A stretch of 64,000 nucleotides of DNA from JBFWMG01 sp050251715 (GCA_050251715.1 JBFWMG010000011.1:40369-104368), one strand, 5' to 3'. Positions 16,105-24,980 are shown, numbered from the stretch's first letter. The notes: generated by a model not told the origin, from the sequence alone. Made by a program: numbers and translations.

Positions 16105-17088
16105 TCACCGTACAAGAGTGTCGGCCAGATTCAAGATGTTTTCCGGTGGGCGCACACCAATGGATGTCGCGGTCTTGAGATTGATCACAAAAAGAGTGGG
16201 CGGCTTTTCTATGGGAAGCACGCCGGGCTTCACCCCCCCGGCGATTTGAGCGGCCTGGCGCGCGGCGGCCTCGCCCGAAGCCCGCAGGTCCGCCCCAAAG
16301 CCCATAAACGCGCCCCGCGGCACCACCTCGGGGCGCGAAACGCAAAGCGGCAAGCGGGCCTTTAGGGCGCCCTCGAGCAACATTCCAAGGGATTCCAGCA
16401 ACAAACTGCGCGTGACGTACAGCGCGTCCACGTTTTGGGCCACGCCCGCAAGCAGGGTGGACACGTCCTCTTGCGAGGCCACCCCGCAGGGAACGACCGT
16501 CACGCCAAACGAGTCGGCCGCCTGATGCGCGGCTTTCCACGAGGCCACGCTCAACGGGTCGTCGGGATCGTACAACACGCACACCCTCTTCGTACCGGGC
16601 GCGGCAAGCAGCAACAGTTCAAGCCGGTGCGGATCCTCTTCACTGGACGCATCGCCTGCCTGCACACCTGTCACGCGCCCGCCCGGCGCACGCAACGACT
16701 GCGCAAAACCAGCGCCCACGGGGTCGGACACCAACGCGAAGACAACGGGTGTCCCATGTTGCGCGGTCGCGTCCACTGCGGCCCGCGTGGCGGGCGTGGA
16801 CACCGAGAAAAGAATGTCCACCTTCAGGTCCGCCAGATCCCGCGCCCCATCGGCAAGCAAGTCCCGGTGCCTCAACGGCCCCTGGTCCACAAAGCGCACC
16901 GTTCTGCCCTCCCGTAGCGCCCACGCCGAAAGCGCCGCCCTGAACCCTTGCACGGCGGGCTGCGTGACATCCGACAAGGAGAGGATGCCCACGGTAAGCG
17001 GGGGGGACGGGGGGTCGCCGCATCCGGGAACCCACACCATCCACAGGAGGAGAAGCAACCGCAGAAAAGGAGTCCGTTGCGCGCACAT
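16105..17088 (-). CDS. ABC-type substrate-binding lipoprotein (TrpX/ABC_sub_bind family)
   Basis: A 327-residue protein. ATG 17088 gives a proper lipoprotein signal: basic start, then LRLLLLLWMVWVPGC with the lipobox cysteine at about residue 22. The earlier in-frame ATG at 17178 would bury this signal. The mature part has the two-lobe fold of the ABC_sub_bind (PF04392) group: LTVGILSLSDVTQPAVQGFRA, DILFSVSTPATRAA, GTPVVFALVSDPVGAGF, then VCVLYDPDDPLS. No permease or ATPase gene is nearby. Instead the next gene on this strand is a dCache hybrid kinase, so a sensory role is more likely than transport. Confidence 0.85.
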   Translation of the reverse strand: MCAQRTPFLRLLLLLWMVWVPGCGDPPSPPLTVGILSLSDVTQPAVQGFRAALSAWALREGRTVRFVDQGPLRHRDLLADGARDLADLKVDILFSVSTPATRAAVDATAQHGTPVVFALVSDPVGAGFAQSLRAPGGRVTGVQAGDASSEEDPHRLELLLLAAPGTKRVCVLYDPDDPLSVASWKAAHQAADSFGVTVVPCGVASQEDVSTLLAGVAQNVDALYVTRSLLLESLGMLLEGALKARLPLCVSRPEVVPRGAFMGFGADLRASGEAAARQAAQIAGGVKPGVLPIEKPPTLFVINLKTATSIGVRPPENILNLADTLVR

Positions 17089-17258
17089 GGCCTGGATTCT
17101 ACACCAAAGCCACGAGCCACGCCAGCATAAGCACCATGGAACCAGGCCATGCCACGGTATTTTCTCGACATCGCCCACATCGGGCGCTAGAGAGGTTTTT
17201 CCATGCCGCCCGGCATCACCCTACACCGCGCCCGCCACCAAACGGGCGATGCACCGAC

Positions 17259-18164
17259 ATGAACACCGCCTCACCCATTTTGCCCGCCGTCGGCCTGGTG
17301 CTCGCCATGCTCATCTGGGCCAGCTCCTTCATCGCCATGAAGGTGGCGGTCATGGCCTTTGACCCCATGCTGGCCATCTGCGCGCGCATGGTCATCGCCG
17401 CCCTGTGCTTCGCCTGCCTTGCCCCGCGCCTGCGCGGCATGGCCTACCGCAAGGGCGACTGGCGCTACATGGCCTTCATGGCCTTTTGCGAGCCGTGCCT
17501 CTATTTCGTGTGCGAAGGGTATGCGTTGCGGCTCACGTCCGCGTCGCAGGCGGGCATGGTGTCGGCCACGCTGCCGGTCATGGTGGCCGTGGGCGCGTGG
17601 TTCGTGCTGCGTGAAAAGCTGGGGCCGCGCGCGTGGCTGGGGCTGGCGCTGGCCGTGGCGGGCGTGGCGTGGCTCAGCCTGTCGGGCGAGGCCACCGAGG
17701 CCGCGCCCAACCCGCTGGCGGGCAATCTTCTGGAATTTTTGGCCATGGTGGCGGCCACGGGCTACATGCTGACGCTGAAGAAACTCACGTCGCGCTATTC
17801 GCCGCTGTTTCTCACGGCGGTGCAGGCGGTGGGCGGCTCGATCTTCTTTCTGCCCGTGGTGGCGGCCACCGGCGGCTTTGCCGCCCCGCTGCCCGACCCG
17901 CTGCCCCTGGGCCCGGCCCTGGCCGTGCTCTACCTGGGCACGGCGGTCACGCTGGGGGCATACGGGCTGTACAATTTCGGCGTCAGCCGCCTGGAGGCGG
18001 GCAAGGCCGCGGCCTACATCAACCTCATCCCGGTGCTGGCGGTCCTCATGGGCTGGCTCTTCCTGGACGAGACCCTCACCCCGCCCCAATACGCCGCCTC
18101 GGCCCTGGTGCTGGCGGGCGTGCTGCTGAGCCAGGGGGGCGGAAAGCGGACGGCCGGGGCGTAG
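17259..18164 (+). CDS. EamA-family drug/metabolite transporter
   Basis: A 301-residue protein with ten hydrophobic segments in two five-helix EamA repeats: IWASSFIAMKVAV near the N-terminus, and the second repeat from about residue 150 (LLEFLAMVAATGYML). Both repeats show the usual end signatures, LTSASQAGMVSATLPVMVAV in the first and LEAGKAAAYINLIPVLAVLM in the second. Family members export amino acids, metabolites or drugs; the substrate cannot be told. The gene is divergent from the binding-lipoprotein gene and convergent with the M32 carboxypeptidase gene, leaving only 11 bp between stops. The start ATG has no obvious ribosome-binding site. Confidence 0.9.
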   Translation: MNTASPILPAVGLVLAMLIWASSFIAMKVAVMAFDPMLAICARMVIAALCFACLAPRLRGMAYRKGDWRYMAFMAFCEPCLYFVCEGYALRLTSASQAGMVSATLPVMVAVGAWFVLREKLGPRAWLGLALAVAGVAWLSLSGEATEAAPNPLAGNLLEFLAMVAATGYMLTLKKLTSRYSPLFLTAVQAVGGSIFFLPVVAATGGFAAPLPDPLPLGPALAVLYLGTAVTLGAYGLYNFGVSRLEAGKAAAYINLIPVLAVLMGWLFLDETLTPPQYAASALVLAGVLLSQGGGKRTAGA

Positions 18165-18175
18165 CCGCGCCTCGT

Positions 18176-19684
18176 CTACAGCCCGTACAGCTCCCCGTAC
18201 TTCCGCTCCTGGTACGCGATCAGGCAGGCCGGGTTCAGACCCTCGCCCGTGACCGTGCGCACCAGGTCGCGCGGCCAGAGGCGGCTGCCCTGGCTGTGGA
18301 TGTGCGTGCGCAACCAGCCCAGCAGCGGCGCGAATTCCCCGCGCGCGAACATGCTCGCCAGGTCCCCCAGATCCGCCTCGGCCTTGGCGAAAAACTGCGC
18401 CGCGTACAGGTTGCCCAGCGTGTAGGTGGGGAAATAGCCGATCAGCCCCGCCGACCAGTGCACGTCCTGCATGCAGCCGTTGCCCACGCAGTCCGGCTCG
18501 ATGCCCAGATAGGTCCGCATCTTCTCGCTCCACGCGCCGGGCAGGTCGGCCACGGCCAGGTCGCCGCGCATGAGCGCCAGCTCCAGCTCGAAACGCAACA
18601 GCACATGCAGATTATACGTCACCTCGTCCGCCTCCACGCGGATGAGGCTGGGGCGCACCTCGTTCACCGCCAGCAGAAAGTCGTCGAATCCCACGTCCGC
18701 CAGCTCCGGAAACGCCTCCCGCGCCGGACCGAAAAAGTGGAGCCAGAACCCGGCCGAGCGCGCCACCATGTTTTCCCACATGCGCGACTGGGACTCGTGC
18801 ACGCCCAGCGACACCGCGCCGCCCAGCGGCGTGCCCCAATGCTCGGGCGGCAACCCCGCCTCGTACATGGAGTGCCCGGCCTCGTGCACGGACCCGAAGA
18901 ACGCGTCGGCAAACCGCGTGTCCGAAAAACGGGTGGTGATGCGCTGGTCGCCAGGACCGATGGTCGTGGAAAAAGGATGCGCCGACACGTCCAGCCTGCC
19001 GCCCTCGAAGTCGAACCCTATGGCCGCGATGGCCCGGCGCAAGAACGCCTCCTGCCGCGCCTTGTCAAAGCCCCGCCCCAGGATGCCGGGATCGGGCTGG
19101 CGCGGCGCCTGCGCCAGCCGCGCCACCAGGCCGGACGCCGCGTCGCGCAGCCGGGCGAACACAGGCTCCAGCTCCTTGGCCGTCTCGCCCGGCTCGTACT
19201 CGTCGAGCAGCGCGTCGTATGGCTCGTCCGCATATCCCACGGCCTCGGCCTCCTCGCGCTTGAGCCCAAGCACCTTTTCCAGATGCGGCATGAACGCGGC
19301 CCAGTCGTTGGCTGGCCGCGCCGCCTCCCAGGCGTTTTCGGCCTCGGCCACGGCGCGGGCCATGGCCACGGCCAGGCGTTCGGGAATCTTGACCGTGCGG
19401 TCGAAACAGCGCCGCCACTCGCGCAGGTTCACGGCCTCGGGCGACAACGGGTCGGCCGCCAGGTCGCCCGCCTCGGCGTTGGCCAGCGCCTCGCCGCGCG
19501 CGGGGTCCGTGCCGCGCTGATGCAGCAGCCGCGCCAGCACGGCCAGTTGCTCGTTGCGGTGGGCGCTGCCCTTGGGCGGGATGCCCGTGCGCTGGTCCCA
19601 ATAGAGCAGCGCGCCCATGGACGCCAGATAATTCGAGGTGCGGGAATGCTCGGCCAGCCAGTCATAGGCGGTGCGCGGGTCCAT
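18176..19684 (-). CDS. M32-family metallocarboxypeptidase (Taq type)
   Basis: A 502-residue cytosolic protein, full length for the family. The three signatures of M32 peptidases are present: HPF at 236-238, the zinc site HEAGH at 267-271 with the catalytic Glu at 268, and HESQS at 296-300. Members remove C-terminal residues, broadly except Pro, with zinc or cobalt. The N-terminal SMGALLYWDQRTGIPPKGS also matches. The gene is on its own; the start ATG at 19684 is followed directly by the family N-terminus. Confidence 0.95.
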   Translation of the reverse strand: MDPRTAYDWLAEHSRTSNYLASMGALLYWDQRTGIPPKGSAHRNEQLAVLARLLHQRGTDPARGEALANAEAGDLAADPLSPEAVNLREWRRCFDRTVKIPERLAVAMARAVAEAENAWEAARPANDWAAFMPHLEKVLGLKREEAEAVGYADEPYDALLDEYEPGETAKELEPVFARLRDAASGLVARLAQAPRQPDPGILGRGFDKARQEAFLRRAIAAIGFDFEGGRLDVSAHPFSTTIGPGDQRITTRFSDTRFADAFFGSVHEAGHSMYEAGLPPEHWGTPLGGAVSLGVHESQSRMWENMVARSAGFWLHFFGPAREAFPELADVGFDDFLLAVNEVRPSLIRVEADEVTYNLHVLLRFELELALMRGDLAVADLPGAWSEKMRTYLGIEPDCVGNGCMQDVHWSAGLIGYFPTYTLGNLYAAQFFAKAEADLGDLASMFARGEFAPLLGWLRTHIHSQGSRLWPRDLVRTVTGEGLNPACLIAYQERKYGELYGL

Positions 19685-19815
19685 GGGTGCTCCTTGCGGG
19701 ACCGGAAAACGGCGAGCGCCACGCGGACCAATGTCCCCGCCTGTTCGCCTTTTCCTTTGCCCCGGTTATGGGTATGGTCGCCGGGGTTCGTGTTTTCAGC
19801 CCCCCGGAGCATATC

Positions 19816-20088
19816 GTGTTCAAATGGATCATCCTGGCCATCATCGGCCTGTGGGCCGCTGGCCTGTTGCTGGGCAAAAAACGGCGCGTGGTGCACGACG
19901 CGGCCCATGTGGTGCGGCTCATCGCCGTGGCCGCGCTGGTGTTCATGGGCTATACCGCCATCGTCAGCGGCAAGACGCTGGCCCAAGCCCCCTTCCTGCG
20001 CCTCGTGGTCATGGCCGCCTGGGCCGCCGCCGCGTGGTACCTGGTCAAGGGCATCGAACGCATCGTACTGAAGGACCGGAAAAAGTAA
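19816..20088 (+). CDS. Small three-helix membrane protein
   Basis: A 90-residue protein. I chose the GTG at 19816 because GGAG lies 6 bases upstream and the first membrane helix (WIILAIIGLWAAGLLLG) follows directly; upstream ATGs at 19768 and 19687 would add implausible sequence. Two more helices follow (VVRLIAVAALVFMGYTAIV and FLRLVVMAAWAAAAWYLV), then a basic tail KDRKK. No family recognised. It precedes the UMF1 transporter gene by 9 bp and is likely in one transcript with it. Confidence 0.7.
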   Translation: MFKWIILAIIGLWAAGLLLGKKRRVVHDAAHVVRLIAVAALVFMGYTAIVSGKTLAQAPFLRLVVMAAWAAAAWYLVKGIERIVLKDRKK

Positions 20089-20097
20089 AGGAACCCC

Positions 20098-21540
20098 ATG
20101 CCCAACGACGCGACCGGCCCATCCTCCGATAACTGGGCCGGTAACCGGGCCGGTAACCGGGTCGACAACCGGATCGGTGACCGGGCCGACGCCCCGCTCC
20201 ACCGTCCCGCCGCCGCGCCCCACGCGCGCCTGTCCTGCCGCCGCGACGCGAATCTGTTCGGCTGGCTCATGTACGACTGGGCCAACTCCGCCTATGTGAC
20301 CACCGTGGCCGTGGCCGTGCTGCCCGCCTATTTCGCCGCCGCCGTGGTGCCCGCCGGGGGCTGGAACGTGGGCGGCCACACCCTTGCCGCCACAACCCTG
20401 TGGGGCGCGGCGGTCAGCCTGTCCGCGCTCATCGTTTTTCTGGCCGCGCCGCTGCTGGGCGCGGTGGCGGATTTCTCGGGCAGCCGCAAGCGGTTCCTGG
20501 CCGTGTGCTGCCTGACCGGCAGTCTGGCCGCCACGGCCCTGTGGTTCGCCGGTCCGGGCCTGGTGCTGCCCGTGCTCGGCCTGTTCATCGTGGCGCAGGT
20601 GGGGTTTGTGGGCGGCAACGTGTTCTACGACGCCCTGCTGCCCCACGTGGCCGCGCCCTACGGCCCCCACGGCATGGACCGCGTGTCCGGACGCGGCTTC
20701 GCCTTTGGCTACGTGGGCGGCGGGCTGCAATTCGGGCTGTGCCTCGCGCTCATCGCCCTGCACCACCGCCTGGGCCTGACCGAAGGCCAGGCCGCCCGCC
20801 TGGCCATGGCCTTTGCCGGGCTGTGGTGGGGCGGTTTCGCCCTGTGCACCCTGGCCCTGGTGACGGAGCCCGCCGCCACGGGCACGCTTCCCCCCGGCCT
20901 GCGCCGCCTGCCCCGCCCCCTGGCCTATTGCCGCGTGGCGATCACCCGCGTGGCCGCCACCAGCCGCGAGGTGCGCGCCAACCGCCCGCTGCTCCTCTTC
21001 CTGCTCGCCTTTTTGCTCTACAACGACGGCATCCAGACCACCATCGCCATGGCCACCATCTACGGCAAGGAGGAGTTGGGCATCGCCACCACCACGCTCA
21101 TGGCCACCCTGCTCATGATCCAGTTCGTGGCCATGGCCGGGGCCGAGGCGTTTTCCGCCCTGGCCGCGCGCATCGCGGCGCGGCGCGCGCTCATGGTCTC
21201 GCTGGTGGCGTGGCTGGGCGTGACCACCTATGCCTGGCGCATGACCACGGCGACCGAATATGTGGTGCTGGGCGCCGCCGTGGGGCTGGTGCTGGGCGGG
21301 TCGCAGGCGCTGTCGCGCTCGCTCTACGCGGCCATGATCCCGCCCGACCGCCCGGCGGAATATTTTGGCTATTTCTCCGTGGTCAACAAGTTCTCCAGCA
21401 TCCTGGGCCCGCTGCTCTTCGCGGGCGTGCGCCACGCCATGGGCAGCGCCCGGCCCGCGCTGCTCTTTTTGTCCGTGTTCTTTGTCCTGGGCCTTGTGCT
21501 GCTGTGGCGGCTGGGCCGCGCGGCGCCACGTTATCCCTGA
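20098..21540 (+). CDS. UMF1/Atg22-type MFS transporter
   Basis: A 480-residue protein with twelve hydrophobic segments. The start of the transporter core, LFGWLMYDWANSAYVTTV (about 54-71), is the signature of the UMF1 group related to fungal Atg22, an amino acid effluxer. FLAAPLLGAVADFSGSRKRFL carries the MFS loop motif. Before the core lies a 45-residue hydrophilic N-terminus that includes a repeat-derived run (AGNRAGNRVDNRIGDRAD) encoded by 12-bp near-repeats at about 20142-20190. The alternative start for the core would be farther in; ATG 20098 follows AAAGGAAC. Substrate unknown. Confidence 0.88.
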   Translation: MPNDATGPSSDNWAGNRAGNRVDNRIGDRADAPLHRPAAAPHARLSCRRDANLFGWLMYDWANSAYVTTVAVAVLPAYFAAAVVPAGGWNVGGHTLAATTLWGAAVSLSALIVFLAAPLLGAVADFSGSRKRFLAVCCLTGSLAATALWFAGPGLVLPVLGLFIVAQVGFVGGNVFYDALLPHVAAPYGPHGMDRVSGRGFAFGYVGGGLQFGLCLALIALHHRLGLTEGQAARLAMAFAGLWWGGFALCTLALVTEPAATGTLPPGLRRLPRPLAYCRVAITRVAATSREVRANRPLLLFLLAFLLYNDGIQTTIAMATIYGKEELGIATTTLMATLLMIQFVAMAGAEAFSALAARIAARRALMVSLVAWLGVTTYAWRMTTATEYVVLGAAVGLVLGGSQALSRSLYAAMIPPDRPAEYFGYFSVVNKFSSILGPLLFAGVRHAMGSARPALLFLSVFFVLGLVLLWRLGRAAPRYP

Positions 21541-21662
21541 TGGCCGGGGAGGCATGCCTGCCCCAACGCCCGGTTGCGCCCCCGCTCGCGGGTCCGTTCG
21601 AACAGCCTGATTTTCCACAGCATAACAGACTACAACCATTGCCTCTTTTTTTATTATCCCCA

Positions 21663-21691
21663 TTGCCAAACACGGTCGAAACAGGTATATT
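21663..21691 (+). promoter_or_regulatory. Near-consensus sigma-70 promoter facing a non-coding region
   Basis: TTGCCA (21663-21668), 17-bp spacer, TATATT (21686-21691). Transcription should start near 21698. No open frame follows before the convergent ppiB gene, so the likely product is a non-coding RNA. Confidence 0.55.
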
Positions 21692-21697
21692 GGACTT

Positions 21698-21816
21698 GCC
21701 TGGATACGCAGGTGGCCAGGTCAGGCAAAGAGAATCAACACATTCAGAAGTGAACGGCCAGAGCCGACTCTACAGAAAGGGTTCTCAGCCTCACCGGCCA
21801 CGGCGCATCCGGGCTT
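21698..21816 (+). ncRNA. Putative small RNA of unknown class
   Basis: Defined by the promoter at 21663-21691. The 5' part can pair TTGCCTG (21696-21702) with CAGGCAA (about 21723-21729), enclosing CCTGG/CCAGG. A later AGAG/CTCT hairpin and a GGGCTTTTT run near 21810 could end it. It lacks the signatures of SRP RNA, RNase P, tmRNA or 6S that I would recognise. Low certainty. Confidence 0.3.
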
Positions 21817-21944
21817 TTTCACGCCCCAGGCGCCAGCGCCGCCCTTGCCTCCTTCCCTTCCCAGCCCCCGGCCGTAGCCGCGCCGCCTTGGCGCGGGTTC
21901 ATGCTTTTGGCACCGCCCGTGCGCGCACCAGCCGCAAACGCAAA

Positions 21945-21974
21945 CGGGGCCGGAAGGATATCCTTCCGGCCCCG
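21945..21974 (-). terminator. Palindromic terminator after ppiB
   Basis: A perfect 30-bp palindrome with each arm reading CGGGGCCGGAAGGAT on its strand. On the minus strand it is followed by TTTGCGTTTG, a weak T tract. It lies 31 bp after the ppiB stop. Confidence 0.7.
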
Positions 21975-22005
21975 GTGCATTGCCTGGGAAGCGGTGGGCG
22001 CGGGC

Positions 22006-22515
22006 CTAGCCGTCGAACCGGCTGGCCTTGTTGATGGTCACCAGTTCGAAGGGCACGTTTTCGTGAAAACCCACGGTGCGGGTGCGGACCTTTTTGATCT
22101 TGTTCACGGTTTCCATGCCTTCGCTGACCTTGCCGAACACGGCATAGCCAAACCCCTGGGGGCTGGTGTCGCGGTGGTCGAGGAAATCGTTGTCCGACAC
22201 GTTGATGAAGAACTGGGCGGTGGCGGAGTGCGGATCCATGGTGCGGGCCATGGCGATCGTGCCGGCCTCGTTTTTGAGGCCGTTGGCCGCCTCGTTGGTG
22301 ACGGGCGCGTGGGTCGGTTTTTCGGCCATGTCCATGTCCAGGCCGCCGCCCTGGATCATGAAGCCGTTGATGACCCGGTGGAACACGGTGGCGTCATAAA
22401 AGCCCTCGTCCACATACCGCAAGAAATTTTCCACGCTTTTGGGCGCTTGCTCGGAAAACAGCTCTATCAGAATCTCTCCGTGGGAAGTCTCAAGTAATAC
22501 CATCGGGTTGGACAT
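22006..22515 (-). CDS. ppiB: Cyclophilin-type peptidyl-prolyl cis-trans isomerase B
   Basis: A 169-residue protein without a signal peptide, so cytosolic. It spans the whole cyclophilin fold: VLLETSHGEILIELF, APKSVENFLRYVDEGFYD, then the active-site strand TVFHRVINGFMIQGGG with the catalytic Arg and the FMIQGG core, GTIAMARTMDPHSATAQFFI, and GYAVFGKVSEGM. The family speeds prolyl bond rotation during protein folding. AAGGAG lies just upstream of the start. It is the last gene of the long minus-strand run beginning at 30721 and has its own strong terminator. Confidence 0.95.
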   Translation of the reverse strand: MSNPMVLLETSHGEILIELFSEQAPKSVENFLRYVDEGFYDATVFHRVINGFMIQGGGLDMDMAEKPTHAPVTNEAANGLKNEAGTIAMARTMDPHSATAQFFINVSDNDFLDHRDTSPQGFGYAVFGKVSEGMETVNKIKKVRTRTVGFHENVPFELVTINKASRFDG

Positions 22516-22580
22516 TGGTTATCTCCTTTTGGCTGCTGCGGTCCGGTACGGCTTCTGGAGTTGGCGCCACCGAGGCTCCG

Positions 22581-23081
22581 CTACCGGTTGCTTTGTTGCA
22601 ATTGTTCCAGTTCCAGTTTGACCTTGTTCAATTCCTCATTGGCGTGGCGCAGCCGCTCGGCGAGCACCTCGGAAATGAAGCGGTACAACACGGCCAGAAA
22701 AAGGGGTTTTTCCTCTGGCGGCACACGGTCCACAATGGAGCCGTCGAGCGCCAGGCACATGACGATCGTTGCCGCGATGACCGTGGCCGAACGCGCCTCG
22801 CCGTCCACCACGCTCATTTCGCCGAATACGTCGCCGTACCGTTTGAGCTGGCAGATTTCCTCGCCGTCCTTCAGGACGCGGACCGTGCCGGACAAGAGAA
22901 AATACATCCAGCAATCATAGGCGCCCTCGCGCATGATGGTCTCACCCGGTTCGTACTTGCGCAGCTTGGAAAGCGCAAGCATTTCCATGAGTTTGGACTC
23001 CTCGAACGGCTTGAAGGCCGGGATGGTCTTCAACTGGGCCAGCATGTCCTGCTTGCCCTCCAGATACGGGGTTTCCTTCAT
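22581..23081 (-). CDS. Cyclic nucleotide-binding (Crp-like sensor) domain protein without DNA-binding domain
   Basis: A 166-residue protein. Residues about 15-130 form a cNMP-binding beta-barrel: FKPFEESKLMEMLALSK, YEPGETIMREGAYDC, MYFLLSGTVRVLKDGEE, then the phosphate-cassette region GDVFGEMSVVDGEARSATV. The helix that normally leads to a helix-turn-helix is instead a C-terminal coiled coil (ANEELNKVKLELEQLQQ), so it probably signals through a partner protein rather than binding DNA. Its ATG overlaps the stop of a dubious 28-codon frame. It sits between recJ and ppiB. Confidence 0.85.
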   Translation of the reverse strand: MKETPYLEGKQDMLAQLKTIPAFKPFEESKLMEMLALSKLRKYEPGETIMREGAYDCWMYFLLSGTVRVLKDGEEICQLKRYGDVFGEMSVVDGEARSATVIAATIVMCLALDGSIVDRVPPEEKPLFLAVLYRFISEVLAERLRHANEELNKVKLELEQLQQSNR

Positions 23082-23222
23082 AAGCGGCTCCTGGCGGTGC
23101 CTTGGGCATCACGCGGATAGTACTGGGTGCACACCATGCGCAACTTGTTGCCGCCCCCAGTCATGGGAACGGCCACGCCTGCGGCGGATCCTCTGGCGCA
23201 GCCGCCGGAGCGCGTCCTAATC

Positions 23223-24929
23223 CTATTGCGCTCCGTGCAATAATAGCCAGTCCTTGACGTTCAGGTCAATGGTGCTCACGCCATTGTATTGATCGAGTTT
23301 GGGGGTGAACGCCACCTTGAGCCGTTTGCCGCGCAAGGCGTCGGGCAATGTCTTGGCCATGCGCCACGCCTTGGCGCGCAGGGTCACGCCCGCATCCTGG
23401 TCCCGCAGGTCCAGGGCGGCGTGGTCCTTGCCGAAAAAGCGGATGCCGAGCACCTCCACCGGCGGCGAGGCGAACAACGGCTCGGGGTTGCCCGCGCCAA
23501 AGGGTTGCAAGAGTTCCAGTTCCTTGAGCAGGGGATAGTCCACCTGGCCAAAACCGAGCGCCATGTCCACCTTGAGGCGCGGCGGCAGGGGCGTGGGGCC
23601 GATCTGCCCGGCGATGGCCGCGTCAAAGGCGTCGCGCAGGGCGTCGAGGTTGGCCGGGGCCACGCGCAGGCCAGCGGCCTGCCTGTGGCCGCCGAATCCG
23701 ATCAGCAGCGGGGCGCACGCGTCAAGCGCCGCGTGCAGGTCCACCTCGCTGATGGAGCGGCCCGAGCCCTTGAGCGCGTCACCGTCGTCGCACACAAGCA
23801 GTGTGGGCCGATAGTGGATGTCCACCACCCGCGAGGCCACGATGCCGATGATCCCCTGGTGCCAGTGCGGGGCGTAGAGCACGAATCCCGGCCTGTCGCC
23901 CATGGCTTCGGCCTGCTCCAGAGCCTCGGCCTGGATGGTCTCCTCTTCGCGGCGGCGCTCGGTGTTCATGGTGTCGAGACGGGCGGCCAGGGGGCGGGCC
24001 GTGTCCAGGTCCGGGGCAAGCAGCAGGTCCAGGGCGTCGCGTGCCGCGCCCAGCCGCCCCGCCGCATTGATGCGCGGGGCAAGGCCAAACCCCACGTGGC
24101 CCGCCGTAAGCGCGGCCTGCGGCGCAAACCCGCTCACTTCCTTGAGCGCGGCAATGCCGGGCCGGGCCGCGTCCTTGACCAGCAGCATGCCGTTCTTGGC
24201 CAGGATGCGGTTCTGGCCGGTGAGCGGCACCACGTCGGCAATGGTGCCCAGCGCCACCAGATCGAGAAAGCGGCGCATGTCGCTTGGCGCGCCGTCCAGC
24301 AGGCGGTTCACCGCGGCCATGACGAAAAAGATCACGCCCACGCCCGCCAGATCGGCGCAGGGGCAGTCGCCCAAGCGGGGATTGCACACCGCATGGGCGG
24401 GGGGCAGTTCCCCGTCGGGCAGGTGATGGTCGGTCACCACCACGGTCATGCCCAGTTCGCGGGCGCGGGCCACGGGCGCGTGGTCGGCCACGCCGCAGTC
24501 CACGGTCAGCAGCGTGCGCACGCCCTGGGCGGCCAGCATCTCCACCCCCGCCACGTTCATGCCGTAGCCGTGCTCCAGCCGGTCGGGGATGTGGGCCACG
24601 GGCGCAAAACCGCGCCCGCGCAAAAAATCGAGCACCAGGGCGGTGGAGGTCACGCCGTCCACGTCGTAGTCGCCCCACACGGCAAGGGTTTCGCCCGCCG
24701 CCAGGCTGCGGGCGATGAGCCGCGCCGCCTCGTCCAGCCCCGGCCACTGGCCGGGCTGGGCCAGATGGCGCAGGCCGGGACTCAGGAACATGTCCATGGC
24801 GCGCATGTCCATGAGGCCGCGTTGCCATAAAAGACGCACCGTCAATTCGGACACGCCGAGCAGGTCGGCCCAGGACGCGCTCTCCGGCGGGGGCGGGCTA
24901 GCGGGGCGAACAATCCAATCCTTGGGCAT
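23223..24929 (-). CDS. recJ: Single-stranded-DNA exonuclease RecJ
   Basis: A 568-residue protein, normal length. The DHH phosphoesterase motifs are all visible: GDYDVDG (86-92) for motif I, TVDCGV near 142 for motif II, TDHH (166-169) for motif III, and the DHHA1 motif SGRSISEVDL then GFGGHRQAAGL near 435. The C-terminal OB-fold part includes GAGNPEPLFASPPVEV. RecJ degrades ssDNA 5' to 3' in recombination, mismatch and base-excision repair. It is preceded by an HDOD gene on the same strand with about 50 bp between them. Confidence 0.96.
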   Translation of the reverse strand: MPKDWIVRPASPPPPESASWADLLGVSELTVRLLWQRGLMDMRAMDMFLSPGLRHLAQPGQWPGLDEAARLIARSLAAGETLAVWGDYDVDGVTSTALVLDFLRGRGFAPVAHIPDRLEHGYGMNVAGVEMLAAQGVRTLLTVDCGVADHAPVARARELGMTVVVTDHHLPDGELPPAHAVCNPRLGDCPCADLAGVGVIFFVMAAVNRLLDGAPSDMRRFLDLVALGTIADVVPLTGQNRILAKNGMLLVKDAARPGIAALKEVSGFAPQAALTAGHVGFGLAPRINAAGRLGAARDALDLLLAPDLDTARPLAARLDTMNTERRREEETIQAEALEQAEAMGDRPGFVLYAPHWHQGIIGIVASRVVDIHYRPTLLVCDDGDALKGSGRSISEVDLHAALDACAPLLIGFGGHRQAAGLRVAPANLDALRDAFDAAIAGQIGPTPLPPRLKVDMALGFGQVDYPLLKELELLQPFGAGNPEPLFASPPVEVLGIRFFGKDHAALDLRDQDAGVTLRAKAWRMAKTLPDALRGKRLKVAFTPKLDQYNGVSTIDLNVKDWLLLHGAQ

Positions 24930-24980
24930 GGAGGGTCTCGTGGGGGTCGGGGTTGCGCGGGGCGGGACAGGCGCGCCCCG

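Larger units (their letters stand above)
21541..22005. other. Gene-free stretch between convergent genes with a possible small-RNA unit
   Basis: No coding sequence is supported. It holds an AT-rich segment (about 21600-21690), a near-consensus promoter at 21663-21691, about 120 bp of structured-looking sequence after it, and near the right end the palindromic terminator of ppiB at 21945-21974. Confidence 0.7.

Noticed and set aside
13598..16249. An 883-codon frame on the plus strand opposite the hybrid kinase.
   Set aside because: His/Arg/Gly-rich antisense shadow of a GC-rich gene; no domain, whereas the minus strand has complete kinase domains. The same applies to other long antisense frames such as 5772-7631, 31231-33258 and 36751-38880.
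23078..23164. A 28-codon minus-strand frame (start MTGGGNKLRMVCTQYY) whose stop overlaps the start of the cNMP-domain gene.
   Set aside because: The ATGA overlap is suggestive, but there is no ribosome-binding site, no recognisable family and no independent support.
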